In this document: positions 1-6,205 of the stretch, piece after piece | Layout: each line of letters starts with the position of its first letter | How positions within the stretch are numbered: position 1 is the stretch's first letter | From: an uncultured Barnesiella sp. | GTDB taxonomy: Bacteria; Bacteroidota; Bacteroidia; Bacteroidales; Barnesiellaceae_A | Length of the DNA: 6,205 nucleotides | Assembly (NCBI GenBank): GCA_904502265.1 | Contig: CAJGDT010000094.1 | Span: 1 to 6,205 of the forward strand | Reading direction: 5' to 3' | Made by a program: the position numbers and the translations under genes | The notes under the pieces: generated by a model | What the model saw: the letters and a program-made list of their open reading frames with translations, nothing else | Told to the model about the DNA's origin: nothing | The model's database searches: none

Positions 1-336
1 ATAGTCGGTGCGAGTAGCCAGTTCGTCGTTCATACGGTTTATCTCGGCCTCCATCTCAAAGAGGTGGGCAAAGGCTTGAGAGGTTTCCTCAAACACGGTA
101 CGACTATTTTCGGTCATAAGGTGCTGAGGCAGGTATGCTATGACTGTATCTTTGGGAGCCGAAACACTACCTCGGGTAGGTTGTCGTACACCGGCCAATA
201 TCTTCAGGAGTGTCGATTTGCCGGCACCGTTTTTACCCATCAAGGCAATACGGTCCTTCTCATTGATTACAAATGATATATCTTGGAATAGGGTAGTACC
301 GCCAAATTCGACGGTAAGGCCATCTACTGAAATCAT
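1..336 (-). CDS. ABC-F family ATPase, N-terminal 112 residues (cut by the window edge)
   Basis: This is the start of a soluble ABC protein with no membrane segments. ABC-F proteins carry two ATPase domains in one chain and act on the ribosome, in translation or in antibiotic protection. The visible part opens with the usual beta strands of a first nucleotide-binding domain (MISVDGLTVEFGG). It continues with a complete Walker A, GKNGAGKST, at residues 34-42, and a Q-loop, AYLPQ, with Gln71. A helical stretch follows (about residues 80-112). The signature motif, Walker B, the linker and the second domain lie outside the window, so the ABC-F call rests on the overall N-terminal pattern; the exact subgroup (Uup, YheS, EttA or a resistance type) cannot be decided. 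The ATG at 334-336 is the only sensible start, since an in-frame TAA lies 18 bases before it. The gene follows miaA by 30 bp and is probably co-transcribed with it. Confidence 0.88.
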   Translation of the reverse strand, partial: MISVDGLTVEFGGTTLFQDISFVINEKDRIALMGKNGAGKSTLLKILAGVRQPTRGSVSAPKDTVIAYLPQHLMTENSRTVFEETSQAFAHLFEMEAEINRMNDELATRTDY

Positions 337-348
337 ATCTCTAACTTT

Positions 349-373
349 ATATTATAATATGCAGTATTACTGC
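349..373. repeat. Two adjacent short dyads at the miaA/ABC-F junction
   Basis: Positions 349-360 read ATATTATAATAT, a perfect 12 bp palindrome. Positions 361-373 read GCAGTATTACTGC, an inverted repeat with 6 bp arms around one central base, which in RNA would give a 5 bp stem with a 3-base loop. The second dyad spans the miaA stop codon (367-369). They abut exactly and occupy most of the space before the ABC-F start. There is no U-tract and the stems are short, so neither looks like a real terminator. They could form a small processing hairpin or a protein site, or be chance in AT-rich DNA. Confidence 0.45.
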
Positions 374-1296
374 TGTTTGTCTTGTTCTTGTATCCACTCT
401 ACTATGGTGTCGACCTTCTCGTCAGTAGGCAATGTAGCGTCTATCCAGCGTATGGTGTGCCCACGACGTTCCATGCCACGAAACCATGTCATCTGTCGTT
501 TGGCAAACTGGTGAATGGCTATCTCCAGGCGTTCCACCATTTCGTCGTATGTGGTGTGTCCAATAATATACTCGGTGAGGAACTTATACTCGAGGCCGTA
601 GTAAATAAGCGACTCAGGTTCAATACCACTATCGAGTAGCGATTTTACCTCATCAACCATGCCCTCTTTCAAGCGTTCGTGAAGGCGACGTGTAATCTTG
701 GCGCGACGCAATTCGCGGTCAATGTTCACACCAACAATAAGGCTGTTCTGCAAGGGACGAGGTTCTAACAATTCCGGCTCTTGACGGCTATAGAACTCGG
801 CAATCTCTATGGCGCGGATGGCGCGTTTGCACGTGTCTATATCGGTTGTGTTGTGCAGAGTTTTATATCCGCGTAAAATCTCGGCAAGTTCGTCAAGAGA
901 TTTCTCTTGCAACGACTCGCGCAAATTCTTGTTTTCGGGGACAGGGGGTAGCGAATATCCCTTGAGTACTGTTTCTACATATAGTCCGGTGCCGCCACAT
1001 AGCAGAGGTTGCTTGCCACGAGCCTTAATGTCGGCATATACGGCATTAAAGTCGCGCACATACTCAAAGAGGTTGTATCGATAGCCGGCCGGACATATAT
1101 CTATAAGGTGATAAGGTATAGTTTCGCCGTCAATAGTGTATTCGGCAAGGTCTTTGCCGGTGCCTATATCCATGCCCCTATAAAGCTGTCGAGAATCGGC
1201 ACTGATAACTTCAGTACCGATTCTCTTAGCAAGTGCTACGGCAAGTGTTGTCTTGCCCGATGCTGTAGGGCCTACAATGGCTATGAGATCGAGCAT
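367..1296 (-). CDS. miaA: tRNA dimethylallyltransferase (MiaA), divergent Bacteroidetes type
   Basis: MiaA moves the dimethylallyl group of DMAPP to N6 of adenosine 37 in tRNAs that read UNN codons, giving i6A37, which MiaB can then thiomethylate. It acts in the cytoplasm. The 309-residue product matches the family length (E. coli about 316). Visible motifs are the P-loop GPTASGKT (9-16), SADSRQLYRGMDIGTGKD (32-49) with the conserved Asp34, IPYHLIDI (60-67), GGTGLY (101-106), and the C-terminal AKRQMTWFRG (265-274). The usual GYKE/GYRQ motif before the C-terminal helix is replaced by YYGLEYK (232-238), and the usual TRxYAKRQ reads IHQFAKRQ (261-268). Bacteroides genomes are known to carry two MiaA paralogues, and this may be the less canonical one. 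The ATG at 1294-1296 lies only 3 bases after the DPP IV stop codon. There is no Shine-Dalgarno sequence; the preceding bases are A-rich. Translation is therefore probably coupled to the upstream gene. Confidence 0.95.
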   Translation of the reverse strand: MLDLIAIVGPTASGKTTLAVALAKRIGTEVISADSRQLYRGMDIGTGKDLAEYTIDGETIPYHLIDICPAGYRYNLFEYVRDFNAVYADIKARGKQPLLCGGTGLYVETVLKGYSLPPVPENKNLRESLQEKSLDELAEILRGYKTLHNTTDIDTCKRAIRAIEIAEFYSRQEPELLEPRPLQNSLIVGVNIDRELRRAKITRRLHERLKEGMVDEVKSLLDSGIEPESLIYYGLEYKFLTEYIIGHTTYDEMVERLEIAIHQFAKRQMTWFRGMERRGHTIRWIDATLPTDEKVDTIVEWIQEQDKQQ

Positions 1297-1299
1297 CGT

Positions 1300-3477
1300 T
1301 TATTTCAATTTCTCTTTATAGAAGTTGCACACCAATGTATAGATGTGATAGCGTGAATTTTTACCTCTGATACTATGATTTTGGTTGGGGTAAATCATCA
1401 TATCAAATTGTTTGTTGGCTTCGATAAGAGCAGCTGTCATCTCCATGGTATTACTCATGTGAACGTTGTCATCGGCAGTACCCGATACGATAAGCAAGTT
1501 ACCTTGCAAGTTGGCTGCATGAGTAATGGGTGAGCTGTTTTTATAACCATCGTGGTTCTCGTTGGGAGTGCGCATGTAGCGCTCTGTGTAAATCGAGTCA
1601 TAGTAGCGCCAGTCGGTAACGGGTGCAATAGATACACCGGCCTTGAAAGTACCGTTACCTGTAGTAAGTGCCATGAGTACTTCGTAACCACCGAAACTCC
1701 AACCCCAGATACCGATATTATTGCCATCTACGTAAGGCAACGAAGCGGCATAGCGTGCTGCAGCCAATTGGTCTTGAGTTTCGTAGTAACCAAGGTTTTG
1801 ATATACAACACTCTCAAAAGCCTTACCACGACCACCTGTACCACGACCATCTACGCACAATACAACAAAGCCTTGGTTGGCAAGATAGTGATACCAGTCG
1901 ATTTCCCAGTTGTTGAGTACCTCTTGCGAGCCGGGACCGCTATATTGTACCAATACGGCGGGGTATTGTTTGCGTGCATCGAAGTCGTAGGGTTTTACCA
2001 TAAAGCCATTGAGCATATAACCCATACCGTTGTCGAATGTAAAGAATTCGCGTGCGGGCATATTTGTTTGGGCTACGGCCTCGGCTACTTTGGCATTGTC
2101 TTCGATTGTGCGGATAGTCTTGCCGGCTGCATTGCGCAAGGTATATACAGGGGGAACTGTTGCTGAGCTATATCCATGTATGTAGTAAGTACAAGAGGGG
2201 TTGAAGATAGCCGAGTGTGTACCTACCTCGGGTGTGAGGTTTACAATACCGGCTTTCTTGTTGTAGCTATAGATGGCACGGTTGATAGCACCGGCAGTAG
2301 CTTGGCAGTAGAAGATGCCCTTGTCGTTGTTGTAACCAAGGTATGCTGTAACATCTTCCTTTTCGGGAGAGATGGCACGTTGCACAATACCATTGTTGTT
2401 GTATTGGTAAAGACGCATCCAACCATCGCGATCACTTGCAAAGACAAAGAAATCGGGGTAGAAGTGCAACATATCAAGTACGCTTTGATCTATCCAAGTG
2501 GGGTCTTCATCTTCGAGCAAAAGGCGGCTTACACCCGAGCGAGCGTTGAGCTTATAAAGCGATAGGTGATTTTGATGACGGTTGAGTGTCACAACAGCCA
2601 ATTGGTCGGCTTCAGGCATAGCAAAAATGCGAGGTATGTAACCATCGGCTTCCAAAGGTACGTTATGAGCCTTCAATGCACGAGTCTCTACAGTGTAGGT
2701 CATCACTTGTACACCCGAGTTTACCTCACCGGCTACGGGGTATTTGTAGCGCATCTCGCCGGTATAAGTGTCATACTCAGGATAATCGGGGCTATATGAG
2801 CCGTAGAGTGTAAAGGCAAATTCTTTTACGTTGGTTTCGTTGAAACGGATAAATGAGAGTAACTTACTATCGCTACTCCATTGCATAGCCGATGAGAAAC
2901 CAAATTCCTCTTCATATACCCAGTCGGGCACACCGTTTATCACTTTGTTTATTTGACCATCGGTAGTTACCGCTACCTCTGTATCAAAGTCGAGTTTCTT
3001 GATAAAAATGTTGTTGTCGCGCACAAAAGCAACCATGCGACCGTTGGGAGAGTAAACAGCAGCTTGTTGCTTGCCATTGGTCGAGAGGGGCTTGAGCAAG
3101 TTGCGCTTGATTTCGAACGTATAATAGTCGGCCTTGAATGAGTGACGATAGATTGGCTCACTGTTGGTGTAGATGAGCAATCGTGTCTCGTCGTCGCTGA
3201 TGGCATAACCCTCAAACGACTTAATGTTGCACTCGCGGGCAGTGTTTACATCGAAAAGAGTAGCAACAATCTTACCTGAAGCATACTCCCACTTTTCGAG
3301 CTTGGTGAAATCTTCATTGGCAGCTACATAGTGTTTGCCGTCCTTTAGAGGGGTAATTTCATCAGTACCCTTACCACGATATACGTTTTCGGTTATATCG
3401 CGCAAATCAAGTTCTGCAGCAACGCTAAATGTTGTTGTCAAGAGGGCTATCATCAAGCCCCAAAGGATTTTTTTCAT
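1300..3477 (-). CDS. dpp4: Secreted dipeptidyl peptidase IV (S9B serine peptidase)
   Basis: DPP IV removes N-terminal dipeptides, preferring Pro or Ala at the second position. The 725-residue protein begins with a signal peptide: Lys2-Lys3, a hydrophobic core at 4-17, and likely cleavage after Ala20 or Ala21. There is no lipobox cysteine, so a periplasmic location is expected. The middle (about 90-440) is the DPPIV_N beta-propeller and contains DWVYEEEFG (185-193), whose Glu190 and Glu191 match the pair that binds the substrate amino terminus in human DPP IV. The C-terminal alpha/beta hydrolase domain (about 500-725) holds QYSGPGSQ with oxyanion Tyr512, the nucleophile elbow GWSFGG with Ser594, YYDSIYTERY (625-634), GTADDNVH with Asp669 and Asn671, and NQNHSIRG with His701. 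The triad Ser594-Asp669-His701 is complete and the length is close to that of Porphyromonas DPP IV. The ATG at 3475-3477 is preceded by an A-rich stretch and gives an intact signal peptide. No frameshift or truncation is seen. miaA follows after 3 bp. Confidence 0.97.
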   Translation of the reverse strand: MKKILWGLMIALLTTTFSVAAELDLRDITENVYRGKGTDEITPLKDGKHYVAANEDFTKLEKWEYASGKIVATLFDVNTARECNIKSFEGYAISDDETRLLIYTNSEPIYRHSFKADYYTFEIKRNLLKPLSTNGKQQAAVYSPNGRMVAFVRDNNIFIKKLDFDTEVAVTTDGQINKVINGVPDWVYEEEFGFSSAMQWSSDSKLLSFIRFNETNVKEFAFTLYGSYSPDYPEYDTYTGEMRYKYPVAGEVNSGVQVMTYTVETRALKAHNVPLEADGYIPRIFAMPEADQLAVVTLNRHQNHLSLYKLNARSGVSRLLLEDEDPTWIDQSVLDMLHFYPDFFVFASDRDGWMRLYQYNNNGIVQRAISPEKEDVTAYLGYNNDKGIFYCQATAGAINRAIYSYNKKAGIVNLTPEVGTHSAIFNPSCTYYIHGYSSATVPPVYTLRNAAGKTIRTIEDNAKVAEAVAQTNMPAREFFTFDNGMGYMLNGFMVKPYDFDARKQYPAVLVQYSGPGSQEVLNNWEIDWYHYLANQGFVVLCVDGRGTGGRGKAFESVVYQNLGYYETQDQLAAARYAASLPYVDGNNIGIWGWSFGGYEVLMALTTGNGTFKAGVSIAPVTDWRYYDSIYTERYMRTPNENHDGYKNSSPITHAANLQGNLLIVSGTADDNVHMSNTMEMTAALIEANKQFDMMIYPNQNHSIRGKNSRYHIYTLVCNFYKEKLK

Positions 3478-3536
3478 ATCTTATTTTTAGGGTTTTTCGG
3501 TCTTGTTCTTGTAATTAGTGTTGTTTTTACTTTCTG
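3478..3536 (-). other. 59 bp spacer between the desulfidase and DPP IV genes
   Basis: Read on the minus strand, the spacer is A-rich, especially in the last 15 bases before the DPP IV ATG. This is typical of Bacteroidetes translation starts, which do not use Shine-Dalgarno pairing. I see no hairpin with a U-tract and no TAnnTTTG promoter element. Read-through from the desulfidase gene into the DPP IV gene is therefore likely. Confidence 0.5.
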
Positions 3537-4823
3537 TTAGCAACCTTTGTGTGTCATGATGTCGAGTACAAGGCTGTCGGTTTCGTTCATACCTTGAGCT
3601 CCGATACGTGTGAGGTTACGGATACACTTGTCAACGTCTTCATCAATGATACCTTCGAGAGCTGTTACATAACGACCCTCAATGGCAAGCATGGCAGCCA
3701 TCATACAGTTGGCTACACTACCGGTTATCTTCAACGCGCAACTGGGTTTAGCACCGTCGCATATCATACCTGTGAGGTTGGCAATCATGTTCTTCACAGC
3801 GTATGTTACTTGGGTATAATTGCCACCCATCAAGTAAGTAATACCACAGCTTGCACCGGTTGTAGCTACCACGCAACCACACAAGGCCGAGAGGCGACCC
3901 AATGTTTGCTTGATATAAATGGTTGTAAGGTGGCTCAACATCAATCCACGAATGAGTTGCTCGTCGCTATTCTTGTTGTCCTCGGCAAATACTACCACAG
4001 GCATAGTGGCTGCAATACCTTGGTTGCCACTACCCGAGTTGCTCATAACGGGTACCATGGCACCGGCCATACGAGCATCGCAAGCAGCCGATGTATATGA
4101 AAGGACATGAGTAAAGGTATTCTTACCCATGATTGAGAGTTCGAGAGGACCTTGCATGGTCTTGCCCAAGCAGTGACCATAGTTACCTTTGAACGAGAAC
4201 TCGGCTGCAGCCTTGTTCAAGCGAGCAGCTTCGCGTATAAATTCAATCTCTTCGAGGGGTGCTGTTGTGGCAAATTCCCACACGCGTTCCATTGTGAGTT
4301 CTACCACCTCTTCGTTGCTTGTTTGTGCGGTTGTAGTACTTTGGTTGATGCGCACGTCGTTGTCGTAGGCAAGGTATACTACATTGGTGTGTGTGCCGGC
4401 AATGGTAGCTGTTGCTTGGTGACCATTTGCGTGGCATGTTACCTCAATATAGAGTTTTTCGCTGATGTTTTCTTTTAATTTGATATCGATGCAGTTTTCA
4501 TCAATCATGGCTTTGCCACGAGCTACTTCATCGGGGTTGCAATCTTTCAGTACCTCAAGTTGATATTCTGTTTTACCTATCAATGCACCCAAGGCTATGG
4601 CTATAGGAAGACCTATCATGCCTGTTCCGGGGATACCAACGCCCATAGCGTTTTTCAATACGTTGGCGCTGAGGTATACATCTATTTTTTCAGGACGACA
4701 TCCCAAGGTTTCTGTTGCATAAGCAACGCACAAAGCTACTGCAATAGGTTCGGTACAACCGATAGCGGGTACAACTTCTCTTTTAACGAGGTTGATAATC
4801 TGTGTTCTTTCTGTTATGTTCAT
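3537..4823 (-). CDS. cyuA: L-cysteine desulfidase family protein (CyuA/YhaM, UPF0597; serine dehydratase alpha-like)
   Basis: Family members use an oxygen-sensitive [4Fe-4S] cluster to split L-cysteine into pyruvate, ammonia and sulfide; related enzymes deaminate serine. The 428-residue product has the family landmarks: AIGCTEPIA (20-28) with Cys23, KNAMGVGIPGTGMIGLPIA (57-75), SAACDARMAGA (245-255), MSNSGSGNQGI (260-270), RLSALCG (310-316) and MICDGAKPSCALK (353-365). Cys315, Cys355 and Cys362 are the likely cluster ligands, by comparison with type 2 L-serine dehydratase and the archaeal desulfidase; Cys23 corresponds to the N-terminal catalytic cysteine of the latter. The last residue, Cys428, is notable (see findings). 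There is no signal peptide, so it is cytoplasmic. I chose the ATG at 4821-4823: the frame stays open for 38 more codons, but that extension has low-complexity Ile/Asn-rich sequence and starts with a TTG inside the upstream terminator hairpin. Cysteine versus serine as the true substrate cannot be settled from sequence. Confidence 0.9.
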   Translation of the reverse strand: MNITERTQIINLVKREVVPAIGCTEPIAVALCVAYATETLGCRPEKIDVYLSANVLKNAMGVGIPGTGMIGLPIAIALGALIGKTEYQLEVLKDCNPDEVARGKAMIDENCIDIKLKENISEKLYIEVTCHANGHQATATIAGTHTNVVYLAYDNDVRINQSTTTAQTSNEEVVELTMERVWEFATTAPLEEIEFIREAARLNKAAAEFSFKGNYGHCLGKTMQGPLELSIMGKNTFTHVLSYTSAACDARMAGAMVPVMSNSGSGNQGIAATMPVVVFAEDNKNSDEQLIRGLMLSHLTTIYIKQTLGRLSALCGCVVATTGASCGITYLMGGNYTQVTYAVKNMIANLTGMICDGAKPSCALKITGSVANCMMAAMLAIEGRYVTALEGIIDEDVDKCIRNLTRIGAQGMNETDSLVLDIMTHKGC

Positions 4824-4843
4824 AGCAAAAGGTATATTTTGCG

Positions 4844-4851
4844 CAAATTTA
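4844..4851 (-). promoter_or_regulatory. Likely Bacteroidetes-type -7 promoter element for the desulfidase gene
   Basis: On the minus strand this reads TAAATTTG, a full match to the Bacteroidetes -7 consensus TAnnTTTG. It ends 20 bases before the ATG at 4823, so transcription would begin about 12-15 bases before the start codon, giving a short leader. No clear TTG-type -33 element lies 19-21 bases further upstream; that position is AT-rich and holds a palindrome. The promoter may be weak or activator-dependent, or the match may be chance in AT-rich DNA. It lies downstream of the mutS2 terminator, where a promoter is expected. Confidence 0.5.
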
Positions 4852-4859
4852 CTAATTTT

Positions 4860-4895
4860 ATTATTAATAATGTGTATAATATGCTCGATAATATT
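4860..4895. repeat. AT-rich dyad and repeats upstream of the desulfidase promoter
   Basis: Positions 4860-4871 read ATTATTAATAAT, a perfect 12 bp palindrome just upstream of the predicted -7 element. Beyond it, ATAATAT occurs twice in direct orientation, at 4876-4882 and 4888-4894, with starts 12 bp apart; this segment also contains the inverted pair AATAT/ATATT. The placement suits a regulator site, but AT-rich DNA gives such matches easily. Confidence 0.35.
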
Positions 4896-4920
4896 CCTGC
4901 TATTATTTCGAAGCGTGTAT

Positions 4921-4962
4921 AAAATAGTACATCCCAACCTTATGGTCGGGAAGTACTATTTT
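4921..4962 (-). terminator. Intrinsic terminator after mutS2
   Basis: The hairpin begins 23 bases after the mutS2 stop codon. The outer stem is 10 perfect base pairs (AAAATAGTAC with GTACTATTTT). The inner stem is TCCCGACC with GGTTGGGA, eight pairs in the minus-strand RNA including one G-U, closed by an AUAA loop; the two stems are separated by one U-U mismatch. The 3' arm ends in AUUUU followed by AUA, a modest U-tract. Read on the plus strand, the G-U pair becomes an A-C mismatch, but five T residues follow, so some bidirectional activity is possible. It separates mutS2 from the desulfidase gene. Confidence 0.85.
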
Positions 4963-4985
4963 TCAAAATATTGATATATAGTGTT

Positions 4986-6205
4986 TTATAACAGATCTAC
5001 GACGGTTATTCCGGCTCCGCCGAGTTGTATGTGTTCGTCGGCAAAATGTCGCACTCCATTTACGTTTTTGAGATATTGTCGTATAGAGACTCGCAATGCG
5101 CCTGTGCCAGTTCCGTGAAGGATACGTACACGACTGCAACTTACCTGTATAGCATCGTCGATAAAATAGGTGATGGCTTGTAGCGCTTCATCAACACGCA
5201 TGCCTCTCACATCTATCTCATTGACAAATGTGAGTTGTTTCTCGCGCATATCGTCGGTGGTGGATGCGCTGATAAATGTGGCTTTGCGATTGCTTTCGCG
5301 TTTGAGTTGACTGCGACTTACCTTTTCTAAGCGGTTGCGCTTGATTTTCGACTCAACCATGCCAAACACTACGGTAGCCTCTCGATCGGTAAGTGCAGTT
5401 ACTTCGCCTACACTGTTTTGTCCCTTTATGCGCACAGCATCTCCTACTGCAATAGTTGCTTCGGGTTGTTGCTGTGGTGTGGTGGGTTGTTCTTTGCGCT
5501 TTTGTTGTTTGCGCAGTTCGCGCTCTTTTAGCTTGCGTATCTCTCGTTGTATTTTATCCTCTTCAGTGATAGCTTCTTCTTCGGCCACTATTTGGTTTTT
5601 CCATTCATCGAGTCGGCGACGAGCTTCTTTGGTACGCTCCTTGTCAGCTTGTGCTTCGCGTATCTCTTTGATAGTGCTTTCGATGCGGGTATTGGTGTCC
5701 GATAGCAGTGCGCGAGCCTCGTCCTTGGCCTTGGCAAGCCACTCTTTTCGCTCGCGGTCGAGGCGAGTAAGGTTCTCGCTATAGCGGGCAGTGAGTTCCT
5801 CCAGTTGCTTCTCTTTCTGGCGAATGTTTTGTCGTTTATTCTCCCAATAACGCTTGTCGCGGACAATGTCTTGCAGGTACTTGTCCATCGATATATAGTC
5901 GCTACCAACTTTTTCTGATGCATCGGCAATAATCTCTTCGGGCAAGCCTATCTTGCGTGCAATTTCAATGGCAAATGAGCTGCCCGGGTTGCCTATCGAC
6001 AGGGTGAATAGCGGCTGCATGTGGTGGCGGTCGTAGAGCATAGCTCCGTTTACCACACCCTCGGCATCCTCGGCATAGTGCTTGAGGTTTTGGTAGTGGG
6101 TAGTAATGACTCCAAATGCTTTGCGTGAATTGAAACGTTCGAGCAAGGCCTCTGCAATAGCACCACCTATTTGTGGTTCGGTACCACCACCAAACTCGTC
6201 AATTA
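4986..6205 (-). CDS. mutS2: MutS2 (endonuclease MutS2 family), C-terminal 405 residues (5' end beyond the window)
   Basis: MutS2 is a MutS-like ATPase that lacks the mismatch-recognition domain. Family members are linked to suppression of homologous recombination and, in Bacillus, to rescue of collided ribosomes. The visible part opens inside the ATPase domain with Walker B, IDEFGGGTEP (fragment residues 1-10), then VITTHYQNLK (32-41) and the family stretch FTLSIGNPGSSFAIEIA (66-82). A long Lys/Glu/Arg-rich coiled coil covers about residues 115-240. A small beta domain (AVGDAVRIKGQNSVGEV, from about 252) follows, then the C-terminal Smr domain (about 328-405) with IDVRG (330-334) and HGTGTGALR (363-371), which are the nuclease-type motifs. 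The frame is open to the window edge, with one incomplete codon at 6204-6205. A TTG at 6144-6146 is internal, since the Walker B motif lies upstream of it. The stop is TAA at 4986-4988, followed by a terminator. Confidence 0.96.
   Translation of the reverse strand, partial: IDEFGGGTEPQIGGAIAEALLERFNSRKAFGVITTHYQNLKHYAEDAEGVVNGAMLYDRHHMQPLFTLSIGNPGSSFAIEIARKIGLPEEIIADASEKVGSDYISMDKYLQDIVRDKRYWENKRQNIRQKEKQLEELTARYSENLTRLDRERKEWLAKAKDEARALLSDTNTRIESTIKEIREAQADKERTKEARRRLDEWKNQIVAEEEAITEEDKIQREIRKLKERELRKQQKRKEQPTTPQQQPEATIAVGDAVRIKGQNSVGEVTALTDREATVVFGMVESKIKRNRLEKVSRSQLKRESNRKATFISASTTDDMREKQLTFVNEIDVRGMRVDEALQAITYFIDDAIQVSCSRVRILHGTGTGALRVSIRQYLKNVNGVRHFADEHIQLGGAGITVVDLL

Noticed and set aside
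349..360. TATAAT within ATATTATAATAT as a -10 box for the ABC-F gene
   Set aside because: Bacteroidetes primary promoters use TAnnTTTG rather than TATAAT, there is no -33 or -35 partner, and the match is expected in an AT-only palindrome.
64..514. Two overlapping plus-strand frames at the left edge
   Set aside because: They run across the ABC-F start, the intergenic dyads and the miaA 3' end, and translate to sequence with no recognisable domain, whereas the minus-strand genes there have clear motifs.
1552..2166. A 204-codon plus-strand open frame opposite the DPP IV catalytic domain
   Set aside because: It lies wholly within a gene with a complete triad and family motifs, shows no recognisable motif, and has no upstream promoter-like signal.
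3549..4100. A 183-codon plus-strand open frame opposite the desulfidase gene
   Set aside because: It mirrors a strongly conserved gene, and its Cys/His/Thr/Gly-rich composition fits an antisense shadow.
4824..4937. A 38-codon upstream extension of the desulfidase frame starting at TTG 4937
   Set aside because: The TTG lies inside the terminator hairpin, the extension is Ile/Asn-rich from AT-rich DNA, and family members begin close to the AIGCTEP motif as the ATG at 4823 does.
5335..5784. A 149-codon plus-strand open frame rich in Ser and Arg
   Set aside because: It is the reverse complement of the MutS2 coiled-coil and beta-domain region; the Ser/Arg bias comes from Glu/Lys/Arg codons read backwards. 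No domain or start signal supports it.
6144..6146. TTG as the start of the mutS2 frame
   Set aside because: The same frame continues upstream to the window edge and encodes the conserved Walker B motif IDEFGGGTEP, so the TTG is an internal leucine codon.

Overview
The window looks like ordinary chromosomal DNA from a member of the Bacteroidales. All five genes lie on the minus strand. The evidence for this order is the absence of Shine-Dalgarno sequences, A-rich bases just before the start codons, a promoter-like element matching the Bacteroidetes -7 consensus (TAnnTTTG), and proteins of Bacteroidetes type: a secreted DPP IV, a divergent MiaA, and a MutS2 with a C-terminal Smr domain. The genus cannot be fixed from this sequence. 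No stretch longer than 300 bases lacks a gene; the largest gap is 162 bp.

In the direction of transcription (right to left), the layout is as follows. (1) The 3' part of mutS2 (4986 to beyond 6205) covers the end of the ATPase domain, a long coiled coil, a small beta domain and the Smr domain. It is followed by a strong hairpin terminator (4921-4962). (2) A 162 bp gap (4824-4985) holds that terminator, AT-rich dyads and a likely promoter. (3) A cyuA/yhaM-like L-cysteine desulfidase gene (3537-4823) is next. (4) After 59 bp with no visible terminator comes a secreted dipeptidyl peptidase IV gene (1300-3477). (5) Three bases later comes miaA, a tRNA dimethylallyltransferase gene (367-1296). (6) Thirty bases later the window ends in the first 112 codons of an ABC-F ATPase gene (1-336).

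The four genes from the desulfidase to the ABC-F ATPase could form one transcription unit, because no terminator is visible between them and the only promoter candidate lies ahead of the desulfidase. The two metabolic products fit a peptide-using organism: DPP IV releases dipeptides in the periplasm, and the desulfidase breaks down cysteine in the cytoplasm to pyruvate, ammonia and sulfide. MiaA and the ABC-F protein both act on translation. A regulatory link between the two pairs is inference only.

I found no mobile element, CRISPR array, RNA gene or clearly undescribed system. The points most worth a second look are the terminal cysteine of the desulfidase, the altered C-terminal motifs of MiaA, and the dyads at two gene junctions.
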